Shown: positions 1 to 9,160, numbered from the stretch's first letter. The stretch: DNA of 37,624 nt from Acidobacteriota bacterium (GCA_013152895.1 JAADFN010000089.1:1-37624), one strand, 5' to 3'. The notes: generated by a model from the letters alone, not told the origin. Numbers and translations are program-made.

Positions 1-1200
1 GGCCCGGCGGAAGAGCTCCTCGACCAGGGGCCCCAGAGCGAGGTTCTCGATGCCAGCGGGTGCATCATCCTCCCGGGCCTCGTCAACACGCACTCCCATC
101 TCGCCATGACCCTGCTCCGCGGCCTCGCCGACGATCTCCCGCTCAAGGAGTGGCTCGAAAACCACGTCTGGCCGGCCGAGAAGGAGCACATGAACCGCGA
201 GGCGGTCAGGGCCGGTACCGCCCTCGCCGCCGCCGAACAACTGCTCGCCGGCGTCACAACGACCACCGACATGTATTTCTTCGACGATGAGGTCGCCGAG
301 GTTCTTGCGGGAATCGGGATGCGCGGCGTCATCGCCGAATCGCTCCTGGACTTCCCGACGCCACGCTGCTCAGGACCGGACGAGATGATCGACCGGCAGC
401 GCGAGCTGATCGAGGCGTACAAGGACCATCCACTGATCACGCCCTCCGTGGCGCCGCACTCCCCGTACACGGTCGGCGCAACCAGCCTGGTACGTGAGGC
501 CGAGCTCGCCGAAGAGTACGGCGTGCCCCTTCAAATCCATCTTTCCGAGACCCGCTGGGAGGTCAACAAGCTGCTCGAGGAGAAGGGTGTTTCTCCAGTG
601 CGGTACCTCGCTGATCTCGGCGTGCTCTCGGACAACACCATCGCCGCACACTGCGTGCACGTCTCCTCCGATGATATCGCGCTGCTCGCCGAGCTCGAGG
701 TCGGCGTCGCTCACAATCCTGTCAGCAACCTCAAACTTGCATCCGGCATAGCCCCGGTTCCGGCCATGCTCGAGGCGGGCGTTACCGTCGGCCTCGGCAC
801 CGACGGGACGGCCTCGAACAATACCCTCGATCTCATGCGGGACATGCAGGTCGCCGCGCTCCTCCACAAGGGGGTCAGCGGACAACCGACGGCGATTCCC
901 GCGTTCGAGGCGCTCCGGATGGCGACCACCGGAGGTGCCTCCGTTCTCGGACTTCAGGACACGATCGGCGTGCTCCGGGAGGGGATGGAGGCCGATCTCG
1001 TTTGTATCGACGCCGGCGTGCCGCACGCGACGCCTCTCTTCGATCCGGTCTCCCACCTGGTGTATGCGGCGCGTTCGGCCGACGTCCGCCACACCATCGT
1101 GCGTGGAAAGATCCTCGTCAGGGACCGGGAGCTCCAGACGCTCGATCTGACGGAAATCATCTCTCACGCCAACGAGATTGCGGGTAAGATCAAGCCATGA
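1..1200 (+). CDS. mtaD: 5-methylthioadenosine/S-adenosylhomocysteine deaminase-type amidohydrolase, 5' end cut by window edge
   Basis: The reading frame is open from base 1 and the metal-binding segment LPGLVNTHSHLAM lies before the first internal ATG (106), so the true start is outside the window and the ATG at 106 is internal. Seen in order: the HxH metal motif (HSH), a conserved HSPYTV segment, HLSET, AHCVH (metal His), HNPVSNLKLASG and GLGTDGTASNNTLD with the metal Asp. This is the pattern of cytosolic zinc amidohydrolases of the TrzA/AtzA/MtaD group, which hydrolytically deaminate S-adenosylhomocysteine or methylthioadenosine to the inosine derivatives. The role in S-adenosylmethionine by-product salvage is inferred from family; related enzymes deaminate other aromatic amines. 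It ends at TGA 1198-1200, tail to tail with the aminotransferase gene. Confidence 0.85.
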   Translation, partial: GPAEELLDQGPQSEVLDASGCIILPGLVNTHSHLAMTLLRGLADDLPLKEWLENHVWPAEKEHMNREAVRAGTALAAAEQLLAGVTTTTDMYFFDDEVAEVLAGIGMRGVIAESLLDFPTPRCSGPDEMIDRQRELIEAYKDHPLITPSVAPHSPYTVGATSLVREAELAEEYGVPLQIHLSETRWEVNKLLEEKGVSPVRYLADLGVLSDNTIAAHCVHVSSDDIALLAELEVGVAHNPVSNLKLASGIAPVPAMLEAGVTVGLGTDGTASNNTLDLMRDMQVAALLHKGVSGQPTAIPAFEALRMATTGGASVLGLQDTIGVLREGMEADLVCIDAGVPHATPLFDPVSHLVYAARSADVRHTIVRGKILVRDRELQTLDLTEIISHANEIAGKIKP

Positions 1201-1221
1201 GGTGCGGAGGCGTCCCGCCGT

Positions 1222-2673
1222 TCACTCGCCGTGTTTCTGCGGGGGCGCCACCATCCCGAAGGAGAGGCGCACGAAACGTTCCGCTTCACGCCGGAATGAA
1301 TCGAGTGTAGGATCGTCGCCGTTGAGGACCAGTCCGTGGCGGTCGAGGTTAGGATTGCCACAGAAGCCAGCCAGGGGAACGCCACCGATACCGGTTTCAA
1401 AATAGAAGGCGACCGTTGGCGAGACGCCATACTCCCGGGCCGCCTCGAAACACCTGTCGGAAAGGCGCACGACCGCGTACATCGAGCCTTCCCAGTCGAA
1501 ACCGAGAGGATCCGGAAGCAACGGCTGCTCTGTGTCGACGAGATCGCGGTACCGGTCGAAGATCCGTTCGAGATGCAGCCGCCGCCTGCTCTGCAGGTGC
1601 CGGCCGATCCTGAGCTGGAGATCGATGGCATGTTCCTCGAGCTCCTCGTCGCCGGCAAGGTATGGGGAGAGGAGCGCCAGCGACACGGCCTGCATCATGT
1701 TCGATGGGCCTGCCATCACGTTCTGCGCGTACCGCACGACACCGTTGGCCAGCGACGATGCCTTCGTCATCACCGCGCCGGACCGCAACCCTGTCACCCC
1801 GTGAGTCTTGGACAACGAGTCGATGAACATCACGTGATCCGCAAAACGTGGATCGTCCAGATACCATCGCAGGAGCTGGTCGTGGCGCGGGTGCAGACGG
1901 ACGTACACCGAATCGAGGATGATACCGGCATCGGGCCATCGATCGAGCACCGCTGCGACGAAGTCCCGCATCTGCCCCGGAGGCAGCGTACGGCCCGTCG
2001 GATTGTTGACGGGCATCATGTAGAGGCCGTCAATGTCGACACCGTCCGGAATCAGCCGGAGATCCTCCGCGCGCGGATCCATATCCGCGCCCGAAGGCGG
2101 TAGAAACACCACCTGCATCCCCTGCAGGGCGATCTGGTCCAGCGGACACGAGAAGGTCGGCAACGGCACGAGGATGGTGGCCGGACGCGCCGTTGTGTGC
2201 CGTTCGCGATGGGCCTCGGCAACGCCCAGGAGGGCCGCCTGCACGGCCTGGTTCCCGCCATGAAAGAGGAAGATCTCCGGTATTGCGCCGCGCCGGTTGG
2301 CGAAGTCGAGCCCAACTTGCGTGTGCCACACTCGCGACCATGCCTGAATCAGCGCTGGATACCCCACCGAATCGAGGTTGTACCCCAAGGGATGGGAGGA
2401 CAGCTGCCGCATCCAGGCAGCCGCATGATCAAACGCCCAATCGAGAAGCCTCCCCCACTCTTCGCGGAGGCCCGGGTCCTCGGAGTCCCCGGCCGGAACC
2501 GTACGCCAGTCCATGTCGCCGATGGCCGTCGCCTGGTCGTCGAACCCTTGTGCCTGCATGGCGCTGACGACCCGGCTCATCAGCCGGATCGGGGCGCTCG
2601 CAAAAAGGTCCTTGAACTGGTTGTACGTCTCGATACGCGTTTTCAACTCACGATCCGGGCTTGAATGATCCAT
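1222..2673 (-). CDS. PLP-dependent class I/II aminotransferase
   Basis: About 483 aa. Fold-type I aminotransferase signatures are present: NNPTGR in the middle, an Asp in ILDSVY for the pyridine nitrogen, the Schiff-base lysine in SLSKTHGVTGLRSG, and a C-terminal Arg in VRLSFG for the substrate carboxylate. The cytosolic role is transamination of an amino acid onto a 2-oxo acid; the substrate cannot be read from the sequence. I chose ATG 2673 because GGGAGG sits 8 nt upstream; the frame stays open to ATG 2727 but that start has no ribosome site. It converges on the mtaD-type gene with 21 bp between stops and lies downstream of the phosphofructokinase gene on the same strand. The N-terminal region is longer than in a minimal aspartate aminotransferase. 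Confidence 0.82.
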   Translation of the reverse strand: MDHSSPDRELKTRIETYNQFKDLFASAPIRLMSRVVSAMQAQGFDDQATAIGDMDWRTVPAGDSEDPGLREEWGRLLDWAFDHAAAWMRQLSSHPLGYNLDSVGYPALIQAWSRVWHTQVGLDFANRRGAIPEIFLFHGGNQAVQAALLGVAEAHRERHTTARPATILVPLPTFSCPLDQIALQGMQVVFLPPSGADMDPRAEDLRLIPDGVDIDGLYMMPVNNPTGRTLPPGQMRDFVAAVLDRWPDAGIILDSVYVRLHPRHDQLLRWYLDDPRFADHVMFIDSLSKTHGVTGLRSGAVMTKASSLANGVVRYAQNVMAGPSNMMQAVSLALLSPYLAGDEELEEHAIDLQLRIGRHLQSRRRLHLERIFDRYRDLVDTEQPLLPDPLGFDWEGSMYAVVRLSDRCFEAAREYGVSPTVAFYFETGIGGVPLAGFCGNPNLDRHGLVLNGDDPTLDSFRREAERFVRLSFGMVAPPQKHGE

Positions 2674-2751
2674 CCGTACGCCTCCCTCATCAGCGGGTAT
2701 CGTACGGGGATCCCGCGTTCCCGGCAACTCTGGATCGAACGTCGAGCGGGC

Positions 2752-3960
2752 TCAGTAGTCGCTCGTCATGATGAACACGGGCGCCCCGATGAAGCGGTTG
2801 TACTTCGGCCGGAGGCGATCGGCGTTGTAGAACTTTGCGACGTCTACGACTTTCTTGTGGCTCGTGACCACGTCGATCGGAACGTTGTCGTATCGCCCGT
2901 TGCGGACGTTCACGAGCCTTCCGGACACCCCGTCGAGCACCAGATCCATCGCCAGGTTCCCGTACGCCATCGGGACGATGGAATCCACGGCGTCCGGATC
3001 GCCGCACCGGACGAGATACCCCAACCGCTGGCTGATCGTGTTGACGCGGCGCCCGTTGTTGAAGCGTGGGGATACGTGCTTGAGCCCCCGCGCCACCATG
3101 TCCCCGATGCCGCCCAGCTTCCTGTGGCCGTACTGATCGGTCTCGGATTCCTGGTAGACCATCTCCTCCATGCCCGTGAATGTGGCGCCTTCCGAAACGA
3201 GCACGACGCTGTACCGGCTCGGGTTTTGCCTCCGGTCTTCGCTCAGCAGATCGGCGAGCTGCTCGAGATCGAAAACACTCTCGGGAATCACGCAGCGGTT
3301 GGCGGCGCCCGCCATCGTTGGAAGCAGGGCCGTGAAGCCCGCGTATCGTCCAAACACCTCGATGACGAGGAACCTCTCGTGGCTGCCAGCGCTGGTCCTC
3401 AGCGCATGCGTCATCTCGATCGTCCGGGTCACGCAGGTCGAAAAACCGATGCAGTAGTCGGTTCCCGGAACGTCGTTGTCCATCGTCTTCGGGATGGCCA
3501 CGACCGGCACGCCCATGTTGTGCAGATGCACCGCGTACGACAGTGTATCGTCGCCTCCGATCGGAATCAGCGTGTCGATACCGAGCCACTCGAGGTTGGC
3601 GAGCACCTCCGCCGTCAGGTCTACGACCTCGTCTTTCGTCGAATCACGGAGATGATCCGGCAGATTCTGCCGCGGAACGGCGTTTGGACGTGTACGGGAT
3701 GTGTGAAGAAACGTGCCGCCGGTTCTCCCAACCTTGCTGACCACCTGTTCGGTCAGCTCGATGACCTGGGACGATGACGGCTTCTTGAGATCACGGTTGA
3801 TCTCGATCAGGCCGGCCCATCCCCTCCGGATGCCAAGGACCCGGTAGCCCTCGCCAATCGCCCGGATCGTGATCGCCCGGATCACCGGGTTGAGACCAGG
3901 AACGTCGCCGCCTCCGGTCAGAATGCCAATCGTACCCTTGAGCCTTTTCACATGAGCCAC
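2752..3960 (-). CDS. 6-phosphofructokinase, residues indicate pyrophosphate-dependent type
   Basis: About 402 aa from the GTG at 3960. Glycolytic phosphofructokinase family: GILTGGGDVPGLN at the N terminus, the phosphoryl-donor motif GGDDT (135-139), the catalytic PKTMDND (157-163), GRYAG, and PESVFD. In the family, Asp after GGD together with Lys in PKT marks pyrophosphate as donor (ATP enzymes have GGDGS/T and usually PGT), so the expected reaction is reversible fructose-6-phosphate + PPi to fructose-1,6-bisphosphate + Pi in the cytosol. Start: GGGAGG abuts the ATG at 3969 directly, which is too close to serve it, but is 9 nt from the in-frame GTG at 3960. It is the next gene after the acyl-CoA dehydrogenase on the same strand, with a gap of about 90 bp. 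Confidence 0.85.
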   Translation of the reverse strand: MAHVKRLKGTIGILTGGGDVPGLNPVIRAITIRAIGEGYRVLGIRRGWAGLIEINRDLKKPSSSQVIELTEQVVSKVGRTGGTFLHTSRTRPNAVPRQNLPDHLRDSTKDEVVDLTAEVLANLEWLGIDTLIPIGGDDTLSYAVHLHNMGVPVVAIPKTMDNDVPGTDYCIGFSTCVTRTIEMTHALRTSAGSHERFLVIEVFGRYAGFTALLPTMAGAANRCVIPESVFDLEQLADLLSEDRRQNPSRYSVVLVSEGATFTGMEEMVYQESETDQYGHRKLGGIGDMVARGLKHVSPRFNNGRRVNTISQRLGYLVRCGDPDAVDSIVPMAYGNLAMDLVLDGVSGRLVNVRNGRYDNVPIDVVTSHKKVVDVAKFYNADRLRPKYNRFIGAPVFIMTSDY

Positions 3961-4057
3961 GATACGCATCCTCCCTCAACGTCCATACGTTCAAACGTTC
4001 CCGGCATGAGATCCATTTCGCCGTTCCCGGCCGCGCTACGCCTTCGAGCTTGAAAGC

Positions 4058-5215
4058 CTACAACGATTGGGCGAGCTCCTTCAGCGTCCTGGAGATCACG
4101 ATCTTCTGGACTTCCGATGTCCCCTCGTACACGGTCGTCACCCGTGCGTCCCGGTACAGGCGCTCGATCGCATATTCCTTCGAATACCCGTATCCGCCAT
4201 GAATCTGGATGGCGGATGCGACGACGCGGTTGCACATCTCGGATGCGAACAGCTTGGCCCGCGCAGATTCCCGCGAATGGCGCCCGGGCCTCGACGCAGC
4301 CTGCGCCGCCTCGTTGAGCAATGCGCGCGCCGCGGCGATGTCGGTGTCCATCTCCGCCAGCCTGAAGGCGATCGCCTCGTGGTCGAAGAGAGGCCGACCG
4401 AACTGACGCCGGTCACGGGCGTACCGGAGCGCTTCTTCCATGGCCGCCCGGGCAATGCCAAGGGCCTGTGCAGCGATCCCGAGCCTCGAATGGTCGAGCG
4501 TTGCCAGCGCGATGGAGAAGCCCTGTCCCTCTTTTCCGAGCAATGCCGACTTCGGCACGCGGACGCCATCGAGGGCGACCATCGCGGTCCTCGACGATCT
4601 CAGGCCCATTTTCTGTTCGGGCCTGTTAACGATGACCCCCTCCCGGTCAGCATCGAGGATGAACGCGGAGATGCCATGAGCACCCAGCGAAGGATCCTTC
4701 GTGGCCATGCACACGAAGGTCTTGGCTACGCCCGCGTTGGTGATCCACGCCTTGTTTCCATCCAGAACGTAGGCGTCGCCGGCATCTCTGTAGCGTGTCT
4801 TGAGGCTCGCCGCATCCGAGCCCGCCTCGGGCTCGGTCAGCATGAACCCGCCGAGGACCTGGCCGCTTGCAAGCGGGCGGAGGTAGCGTTCCTTCTGCTC
4901 CTCGGATCCGAAATGAAGGATCGGCCAGCAACAGACCGAGTTCGTCACCGAAATCGTCACCGCGATCGACGCATCGGCGCAGGCGACCTCCTCGACGATC
5001 ATCAGGTAGGTCGCAAGATCCATTCCGGCGCCACCAAGCTCCTCGGGCACGAAAATGCCGAATAGCCCCAGCTGTCCCATTTCTTCCAGGACCTCGGCCG
5101 GAAAATCCTCGGAGCGATCCCGCTCCGCAGCCCCGGGCCGGACCTTCTTCTTGCAAAACGACCTCACGAGGTCGCGCACCTGCTCGTACTGATCGTCGAA
5201 CGATGATGTGGTCAT
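4058..5215 (-). CDS. Acyl-CoA dehydrogenase (short/branched-chain type)
   Basis: 385 aa, normal length for the FAD-dependent acyl-CoA dehydrogenase family, which forms trans-2-enoyl-CoA and passes electrons to ETF. Seen: the FAD/substrate loop LTEPEAGSDAASLKT near residue 125, WITNAG, the domain-3 segment DRRQFGRPL, IHGGYGY, and YEGTSEVQ near the C terminus, where the Glu (about residue 364) matches the catalytic base of short/medium-chain enzymes. GGAGAG precedes the ATG at 5215. A crotonase-like gene follows the promoter region on the same strand. The chain length of the substrate is not readable. Its electrons could reach the quinone pool through the Fe-S membrane oxidoreductase encoded at 9259-11268. 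Confidence 0.92.
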   Translation of the reverse strand: MTTSSFDDQYEQVRDLVRSFCKKKVRPGAAERDRSEDFPAEVLEEMGQLGLFGIFVPEELGGAGMDLATYLMIVEEVACADASIAVTISVTNSVCCWPILHFGSEEQKERYLRPLASGQVLGGFMLTEPEAGSDAASLKTRYRDAGDAYVLDGNKAWITNAGVAKTFVCMATKDPSLGAHGISAFILDADREGVIVNRPEQKMGLRSSRTAMVALDGVRVPKSALLGKEGQGFSIALATLDHSRLGIAAQALGIARAAMEEALRYARDRRQFGRPLFDHEAIAFRLAEMDTDIAAARALLNEAAQAASRPGRHSRESARAKLFASEMCNRVVASAIQIHGGYGYSKEYAIERLYRDARVTTVYEGTSEVQKIVISRTLKELAQSL

Positions 5216-5286
5216 GGGTCTCTCCTCGTTAGAAATATTCTTGAAGACTTCTCCTCACGTCCAGATCCCGCCCGGACGCTGATGAG

Positions 5287-5907
5287 TTACCGGTGAAAGC
5301 GAGGGGCCCGGCGCTCAAGAAATGCCAGGGCCCCCTCCCGCGGCTCGCCGAGGGCGAAGAGGAAGCGAAACGTCGCCAGCTCGAGCTCCAAGGCACCCGT
5401 ACCACATGAAGACGAGCGCAAGAGATCCCGCGCGGCCGTCAACGCCGCCCGCGAGCTCCCGTCGAGGCATGGAAACTCTTCACCCTTTCCCAGAAGGGTA
5501 TGGACCAGTCCGCGATCGAAGGCCACCGCGGTGGCCACGGGGCCGCCTCCCAACAATGCGAGCGCGAGCCCGCGCCGCCCGGCACGTCCCGCCGCCCAGA
5601 GCAAACCTGCCGATGGAATCTCTTTGCCCGGCGGAAACAGGAGATGATCACCCTTGCGGGCTACCACGAAATCGCTGCAAAGAGCAACCTCCAGCGCGGG
5701 GGCCGCCAGATCTCCCCGGATGTCCGCCACCGTTACCGCCCTGACCGCTGTCCACGGTTCGAGGCAGCTCCACGATGGGGGACTCGCCGCAGGACCCGGT
5801 TCAAACACGACTCTCAAAATACCGGGCGCGCCTCCCATATCGCACAGCCGGCCGAGTTGACCCTCGGCCGGTTCAGCAGGATCCCACGTTGCAACCCTCA
5901 CGCCCAC
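5287..5907 (-). CDS. Degenerate enoyl-CoA hydratase/isomerase (crotonase) family protein
   Basis: 206 aa, against about 260 for a full crotonase. The C-terminal signature EGALAFLERRAPRF and the helix region with PSAGLLWAAGRAG are typical, and ALEVALCSDFVVAR matches the segment that usually reads GGGxELALxCD. The oxyanion-hole glycines and the usual catalytic Glu of hydratases are not recognisable, and the N-terminal half is shortened. It may be inactive, or do something other than hydrate enoyl-CoA. It lies just upstream of the acyl-CoA dehydrogenase on the same strand. There is no ribosome site; the hexamer TACACT (minus strand, 5913-5908) abuts the GTG at 5907 and is 6 nt before the GTG at 5901, so the true start may be that third codon. 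Confidence 0.6.
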   Translation of the reverse strand: MGVRVATWDPAEPAEGQLGRLCDMGGAPGILRVVFEPGPAASPPSWSCLEPWTAVRAVTVADIRGDLAAPALEVALCSDFVVARKGDHLLFPPGKEIPSAGLLWAAGRAGRRGLALALLGGGPVATAVAFDRGLVHTLLGKGEEFPCLDGSSRAALTAARDLLRSSSCGTGALELELATFRFLFALGEPREGALAFLERRAPRFHR

Positions 5908-6024
5908 AGTGTACCGCGAACCGGCCTGACCGCATCTCCATCACAACAAGCCGCCTATGAACGCCCCCTGGCATCATCAGACCCGGTCATGAAGCGCTTC
6001 AACCTCCCCTATCATATTTATCTC

Positions 6025-6053
6025 TTGCAATAACGAGTGCTTACATGTATACT
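6025..6053 (+). promoter_or_regulatory. Sigma70-type promoter of the macro-domain gene
   Basis: TTGCAA (6025-6030), a 17-nt spacer, then TATACT (6048-6053), with an AT-rich stretch upstream. Transcription is expected at about 6059-6061, which coincides with the ATG at 6060, so the mRNA would have no leader. Confidence 0.65.
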
Positions 6054-6059
6054 TCCAAT

Positions 6060-6614
6060 ATGAAGAGTGAGATCTTGTTCAGCGTCGGGCGGGGCCACAC
6101 GCGAGTAGATGCCGTGCTCGGCGACATGACCGAGGAGATTGTCGACGTTATTGTCAATGCCGCCAACAGCCAACTACAGCACGGGGGCGGCCTCGCTGGA
6201 GCTCTCGTGAGGCGCGGCGGTCGAAGCATCCAGGCCGAGTCGAGCCGCGTTGCACCGGTCCCGGTCGGTGGCGCCGCCGTCACGTCCGCAGGAACGCTTC
6301 ACGCCCGCTGGATCGTTCATGCAGTCGGACCGCGCTGGGGCGAGGGGGACGAAGAGCAGAAGTTACGCTCGGCGATCCGCGCCTCGCTCGGCAAGGCCGA
6401 TGAGCTGAAAGCACGTTCAATCGCGCTGCCCGCGATTTCCACGGGGATCTTCGGATATCCAAAACAGGCCGGAGTTCGAACCATCGTCGACGAGCTCTTT
6501 CGTTGGCTCGATGAGAATCCAAACACGGTGTTACGGCTGGTCCACCTGACAGCCTTCGATGAACCCACGGCGGCCCTTTTCGCGCAAGAGCTTCAGAATC
6601 CATCAGTTCCATGA
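6060..6614 (+). CDS. Macro-domain protein (ADP-ribose / O-acetyl-ADP-ribose binding hydrolase)
   Basis: 184 aa, a single macro domain. Seen: VDVIVNAANSQLQHGGG (the NAAN and GGG loops that hold the distal ribose), the HAVGPRW strand, and the phosphate-binding loop ALPAISTGIFGYP. Proteins of this class in the cytosol bind ADP-ribose and often remove ADP-ribose from proteins, or deacetylate O-acetyl-ADP-ribose; which of these applies here is not shown. ATG 6060 is chosen because it lies where the upstream promoter should start transcription; an in-frame ATG at 6045 lies inside that promoter. No ribosome site precedes either. The aminopeptidase gene follows in the same direction but has its own -10 box. 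Confidence 0.88.
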   Translation: MKSEILFSVGRGHTRVDAVLGDMTEEIVDVIVNAANSQLQHGGGLAGALVRRGGRSIQAESSRVAPVPVGGAAVTSAGTLHARWIVHAVGPRWGEGDEEQKLRSAIRASLGKADELKARSIALPAISTGIFGYPKQAGVRTIVDELFRWLDENPNTVLRLVHLTAFDEPTAALFAQELQNPSVP

Positions 6615-6641
6615 GGAACTGCGAAAAACGCACTCATGTGT

Positions 6642-6647
6642 TATAAT
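6642..6647 (+). promoter_or_regulatory. -10 element of pepA promoter
   Basis: A perfect TATAAT at 6642-6647, with only a weak -35 match (CTGCGA, 6619-6624, 17-nt spacer). It is followed by GGAGGGAGGG at about 6666-6675 and the ATG at 6688. Confidence 0.5.
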
Positions 6648-6687
6648 CCGCCGTCGATGCGCACAGGAGGGAGGGAAAGATCACCAA

Positions 6688-8181
6688 ATGGCTGATCTTT
6701 ACCAATATCGCGAACAATCAGAAGAACCACTTGATTGCCTTTATATCCTGCACTGCTCCGGTGAAAATTCGCTTGCCGGGCTCGAGTTCTCAGCCAAGGA
6801 GAAACGCCAGCTTCGTCAAAAAATGAAGGCGCTTTCTCCAAAGGGGAATGAGGGCGAGATCATCTCCGGAGAGTGTCCGCTCGAGATCGCTCACCGGATC
6901 ACCTTCGTTGGCCTCGGGGAGGAGAAACGCCTCACCCATGCCAAGCTCCGGGAAGGTCTTCGCAGGGTCATCAAACAGGCCGCAAAGAACCGCGAGTATC
7001 AGATCGCCCTCGGTCTTGCGCCTCGAGTGCACGGTCTTTCCGAGGCGGAGTCGCGTCTTTTTGCCCTGCTGGAAGCTGCGATCGCCGACTATACGTTCGA
7101 TCACTTCAAATCGAAGAAGAACGAATTCGACAAGATCGACGGGCTCCATATCGTGCCCCTGGCTGGTGAAACAGAGGAGGAGCTCGAGCACAGGCTCGAA
7201 CAGGTCCGACTCTATGCCAATGCCGTCCGCCTCGCACGCGATCTCGGGAATCGTCCCGGTAACGACTTGACTCCCGAAGCGTTTGCATCGACGGCGCGTG
7301 AGCTTTGTGAAGAGGAGGCCGGCCTCCGGGTGACGATCCTCGGTCCCAAGGAGCTGACCAAGGAAAAGATGGGCGGCATCCTGGGGGTCAGCCAGGGCTC
7401 CGTCCAGGAACCGCGTATGATCGTCATCGAGCATCGCCCCAAGAAGCCAAAGAAATCCCTGGTTTTCGTTGGAAAGGGCGTGACGTTCGATGCCGGCGGT
7501 ATCTCGCTCAAGCCCGCCCGTGATATGGGATGGATGAAATACGACATGTGCGGAGCCGCAATCGTCCTCGCCGTCATGTGCACGGTGGCGCAGCTCGAGC
7601 TCCCGTTCAAGGTCGTCGGCCTGATTCCGGCAGTCGAGAACCTGCCTTCCGGCACCGCCCTCAAGCCCGGGGATATCATCACGATGGCGAACGGAAAAAC
7701 GGTCGAGGTGGACAACACCGACGCGGAGGGCCGTCTCATCCTCGCCGATGCGTTGACCTATGCGGGGAAGTTCAATCCCGACGTCGTGATCGACTTCGCA
7801 ACCCTCACGGGCGCGTGCGTCGTGGCCCTCGGACATGAGGCGGCCGGCATCATGGGAAACGACACCGCTCTCCTCAACACCTTGGCCAAGCTCGGCGAGA
7901 CTGCCGGGGAAAGAGTGTGGCCGTTCCCTTTGTACGAGGAGTACTTCTCCTCGATCAAGAGCGACTGGGCAGACATGAAGAATGCGGGATCCCGCTGGGG
8001 CGGCCCCGTCACCGCGGGAACGTTCCTCAAACAATTCATCCCGGAGAAGGTCTCCTGGGCTCACCTTGATATCGCGGGCGTCGCCTATGCGGAGCACCCG
8101 CACAGCGGCCTTCCGATCGGAGCGACCGGTTTTGGCGTCGTCCTCACGCTGAGCTATCTCAATCAACTCATGAAAGGGTAA
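6688..8181 (+). CDS. pepA: Leucyl aminopeptidase (M17 family)
   Basis: About 497 aa, the usual length of the cytosolic di-zinc or manganese M17 aminopeptidases that remove N-terminal residues from peptides. The catalytic C-terminal domain is intact: GKGVTFDAGGISLKP gives the metal Lys and Asp, MKYDMCGAA a metal Asp, and NTDAEGRL the Asp/Glu ligands and the catalytic Arg. SGLPIGATGFG closes the protein. The N-terminal regulatory domain (about 160 residues) is present and divergent, as is usual. The start is ATG 6688 behind a GGAGGGAGGG stretch; the frame is open further upstream into the macro gene but that part has no family likeness. In some bacteria PepA also binds DNA; nothing here tests that. 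Confidence 0.93.
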   Translation: MADLYQYREQSEEPLDCLYILHCSGENSLAGLEFSAKEKRQLRQKMKALSPKGNEGEIISGECPLEIAHRITFVGLGEEKRLTHAKLREGLRRVIKQAAKNREYQIALGLAPRVHGLSEAESRLFALLEAAIADYTFDHFKSKKNEFDKIDGLHIVPLAGETEEELEHRLEQVRLYANAVRLARDLGNRPGNDLTPEAFASTARELCEEEAGLRVTILGPKELTKEKMGGILGVSQGSVQEPRMIVIEHRPKKPKKSLVFVGKGVTFDAGGISLKPARDMGWMKYDMCGAAIVLAVMCTVAQLELPFKVVGLIPAVENLPSGTALKPGDIITMANGKTVEVDNTDAEGRLILADALTYAGKFNPDVVIDFATLTGACVVALGHEAAGIMGNDTALLNTLAKLGETAGERVWPFPLYEEYFSSIKSDWADMKNAGSRWGGPVTAGTFLKQFIPEKVSWAHLDIAGVAYAEHPHSGLPIGATGFGVVLTLSYLNQLMKG

Positions 8182-8286
8182 GTGAGAAGCGCAGCCAAGG
8201 CACCCCGGATGTGTGCGCCCTGTTCCTCGCCCCCGCGCTCATAAGGGGTTTCGAAGTCGTGCTACGCTCTTGAGCGGGAGGTGGCC

Positions 8287-9105
8287 GTGCGTCTCAAACG
8301 TGTTCTTCACGTCTTTCGCAACACGCCCGTCGGGCGGGAAACGCTCCTCGGCGCATTGCATCTCTGTTCAATGACCGGGATGCAACTGTACCTCTACCGG
8401 CCGGAGGTGCCCCGTTTCACTCTTCAATTCGAGGATGAGCTGATCGAGGTTCCACTGGATGCCTCGTACGTCCAGGATCACCGGACCGCCAAGCGTCATG
8501 CTGAGGAGCTCTGCGCCGGAAAGAGATCAACGATACACTGGATCAAGACGCATCACCAACTTGCATCGACGTTACCCGTGATCCCCGATGATTTCGATCT
8601 GATGACCTGTCCTCACAGCCTCGCCGGACAGGGCCACGAGCGGGGTGGTGGCATCGTGGGCAGCCGCGTACGCCGGTTGATTCGCACCGCCCCCCATCCC
8701 GTCATCATCCTGCCGGCGCCACTCGTGGAATGGGATCAGATCACCGTTTTTTTTGAAGGGTCGTCGCACGCCGTGTGCGCCCTTGCCTGGGCGCGGGCGC
8801 TCGCAAAAGCCGCCGGCATGACGTATCAGGTCTTTACGCAGGATGAGGGTCACGCGGTAGCCCGCGCCTCTCAGGCGCTCGAATCCAACGGCTGGTTGAA
8901 AGAGGTGCAACAGCGCTGGCGAATTCTCCCAAAAGGACCTTTCGAGAACAATCTCTGGGAAGTTCCACGGACCAGCCTGGTGGTCGCCGGAGCATTCGGC
9001 TCAAGCGGCGTCAAGGCGCGTCTCTTCGGATCACGGACCGAGATGTTGCTCTCTCAGCTCGTCAACCCCTTCTTCCTCGTTGGCCCAAACGCCAGGAAAC
9101 CATGA
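8287..9105 (+). CDS. Tandem universal-stress-protein-like protein
   Basis: About 272 aa, long enough for two Usp folds. The second half ends with GAFGSSGVKARLFGSRTE, which fits the ATP-binding Usp pattern G-2X-G-9X-G-S, followed by the hydrophobic strand NPFFLVGP. The first half has a matching but looser ending, IVGSRVRRLIRTAPHPVIILPAP. Family members are cytosolic nucleotide binders linked to stress and dormancy; the function of this one is not known. GTG 8287 is preferred over GTG 8281 because GGGAGG ends directly at the latter and is 5 nt from the former. It is the last plus-strand gene before the terminator shared with the convergent Fe-S oxidoreductase. Confidence 0.6.
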   Translation: MRLKRVLHVFRNTPVGRETLLGALHLCSMTGMQLYLYRPEVPRFTLQFEDELIEVPLDASYVQDHRTAKRHAEELCAGKRSTIHWIKTHHQLASTLPVIPDDFDLMTCPHSLAGQGHERGGGIVGSRVRRLIRTAPHPVIILPAPLVEWDQITVFFEGSSHAVCALAWARALAKAAGMTYQVFTQDEGHAVARASQALESNGWLKEVQQRWRILPKGPFENNLWEVPRTSLVVAGAFGSSGVKARLFGSRTEMLLSQLVNPFFLVGPNARKP

Positions 9106-9160
9106 TCACGGCCTCGTGGCCGGAATCATCGTTCCTTCGCCTTCTGGAGAGGAACAGAGT

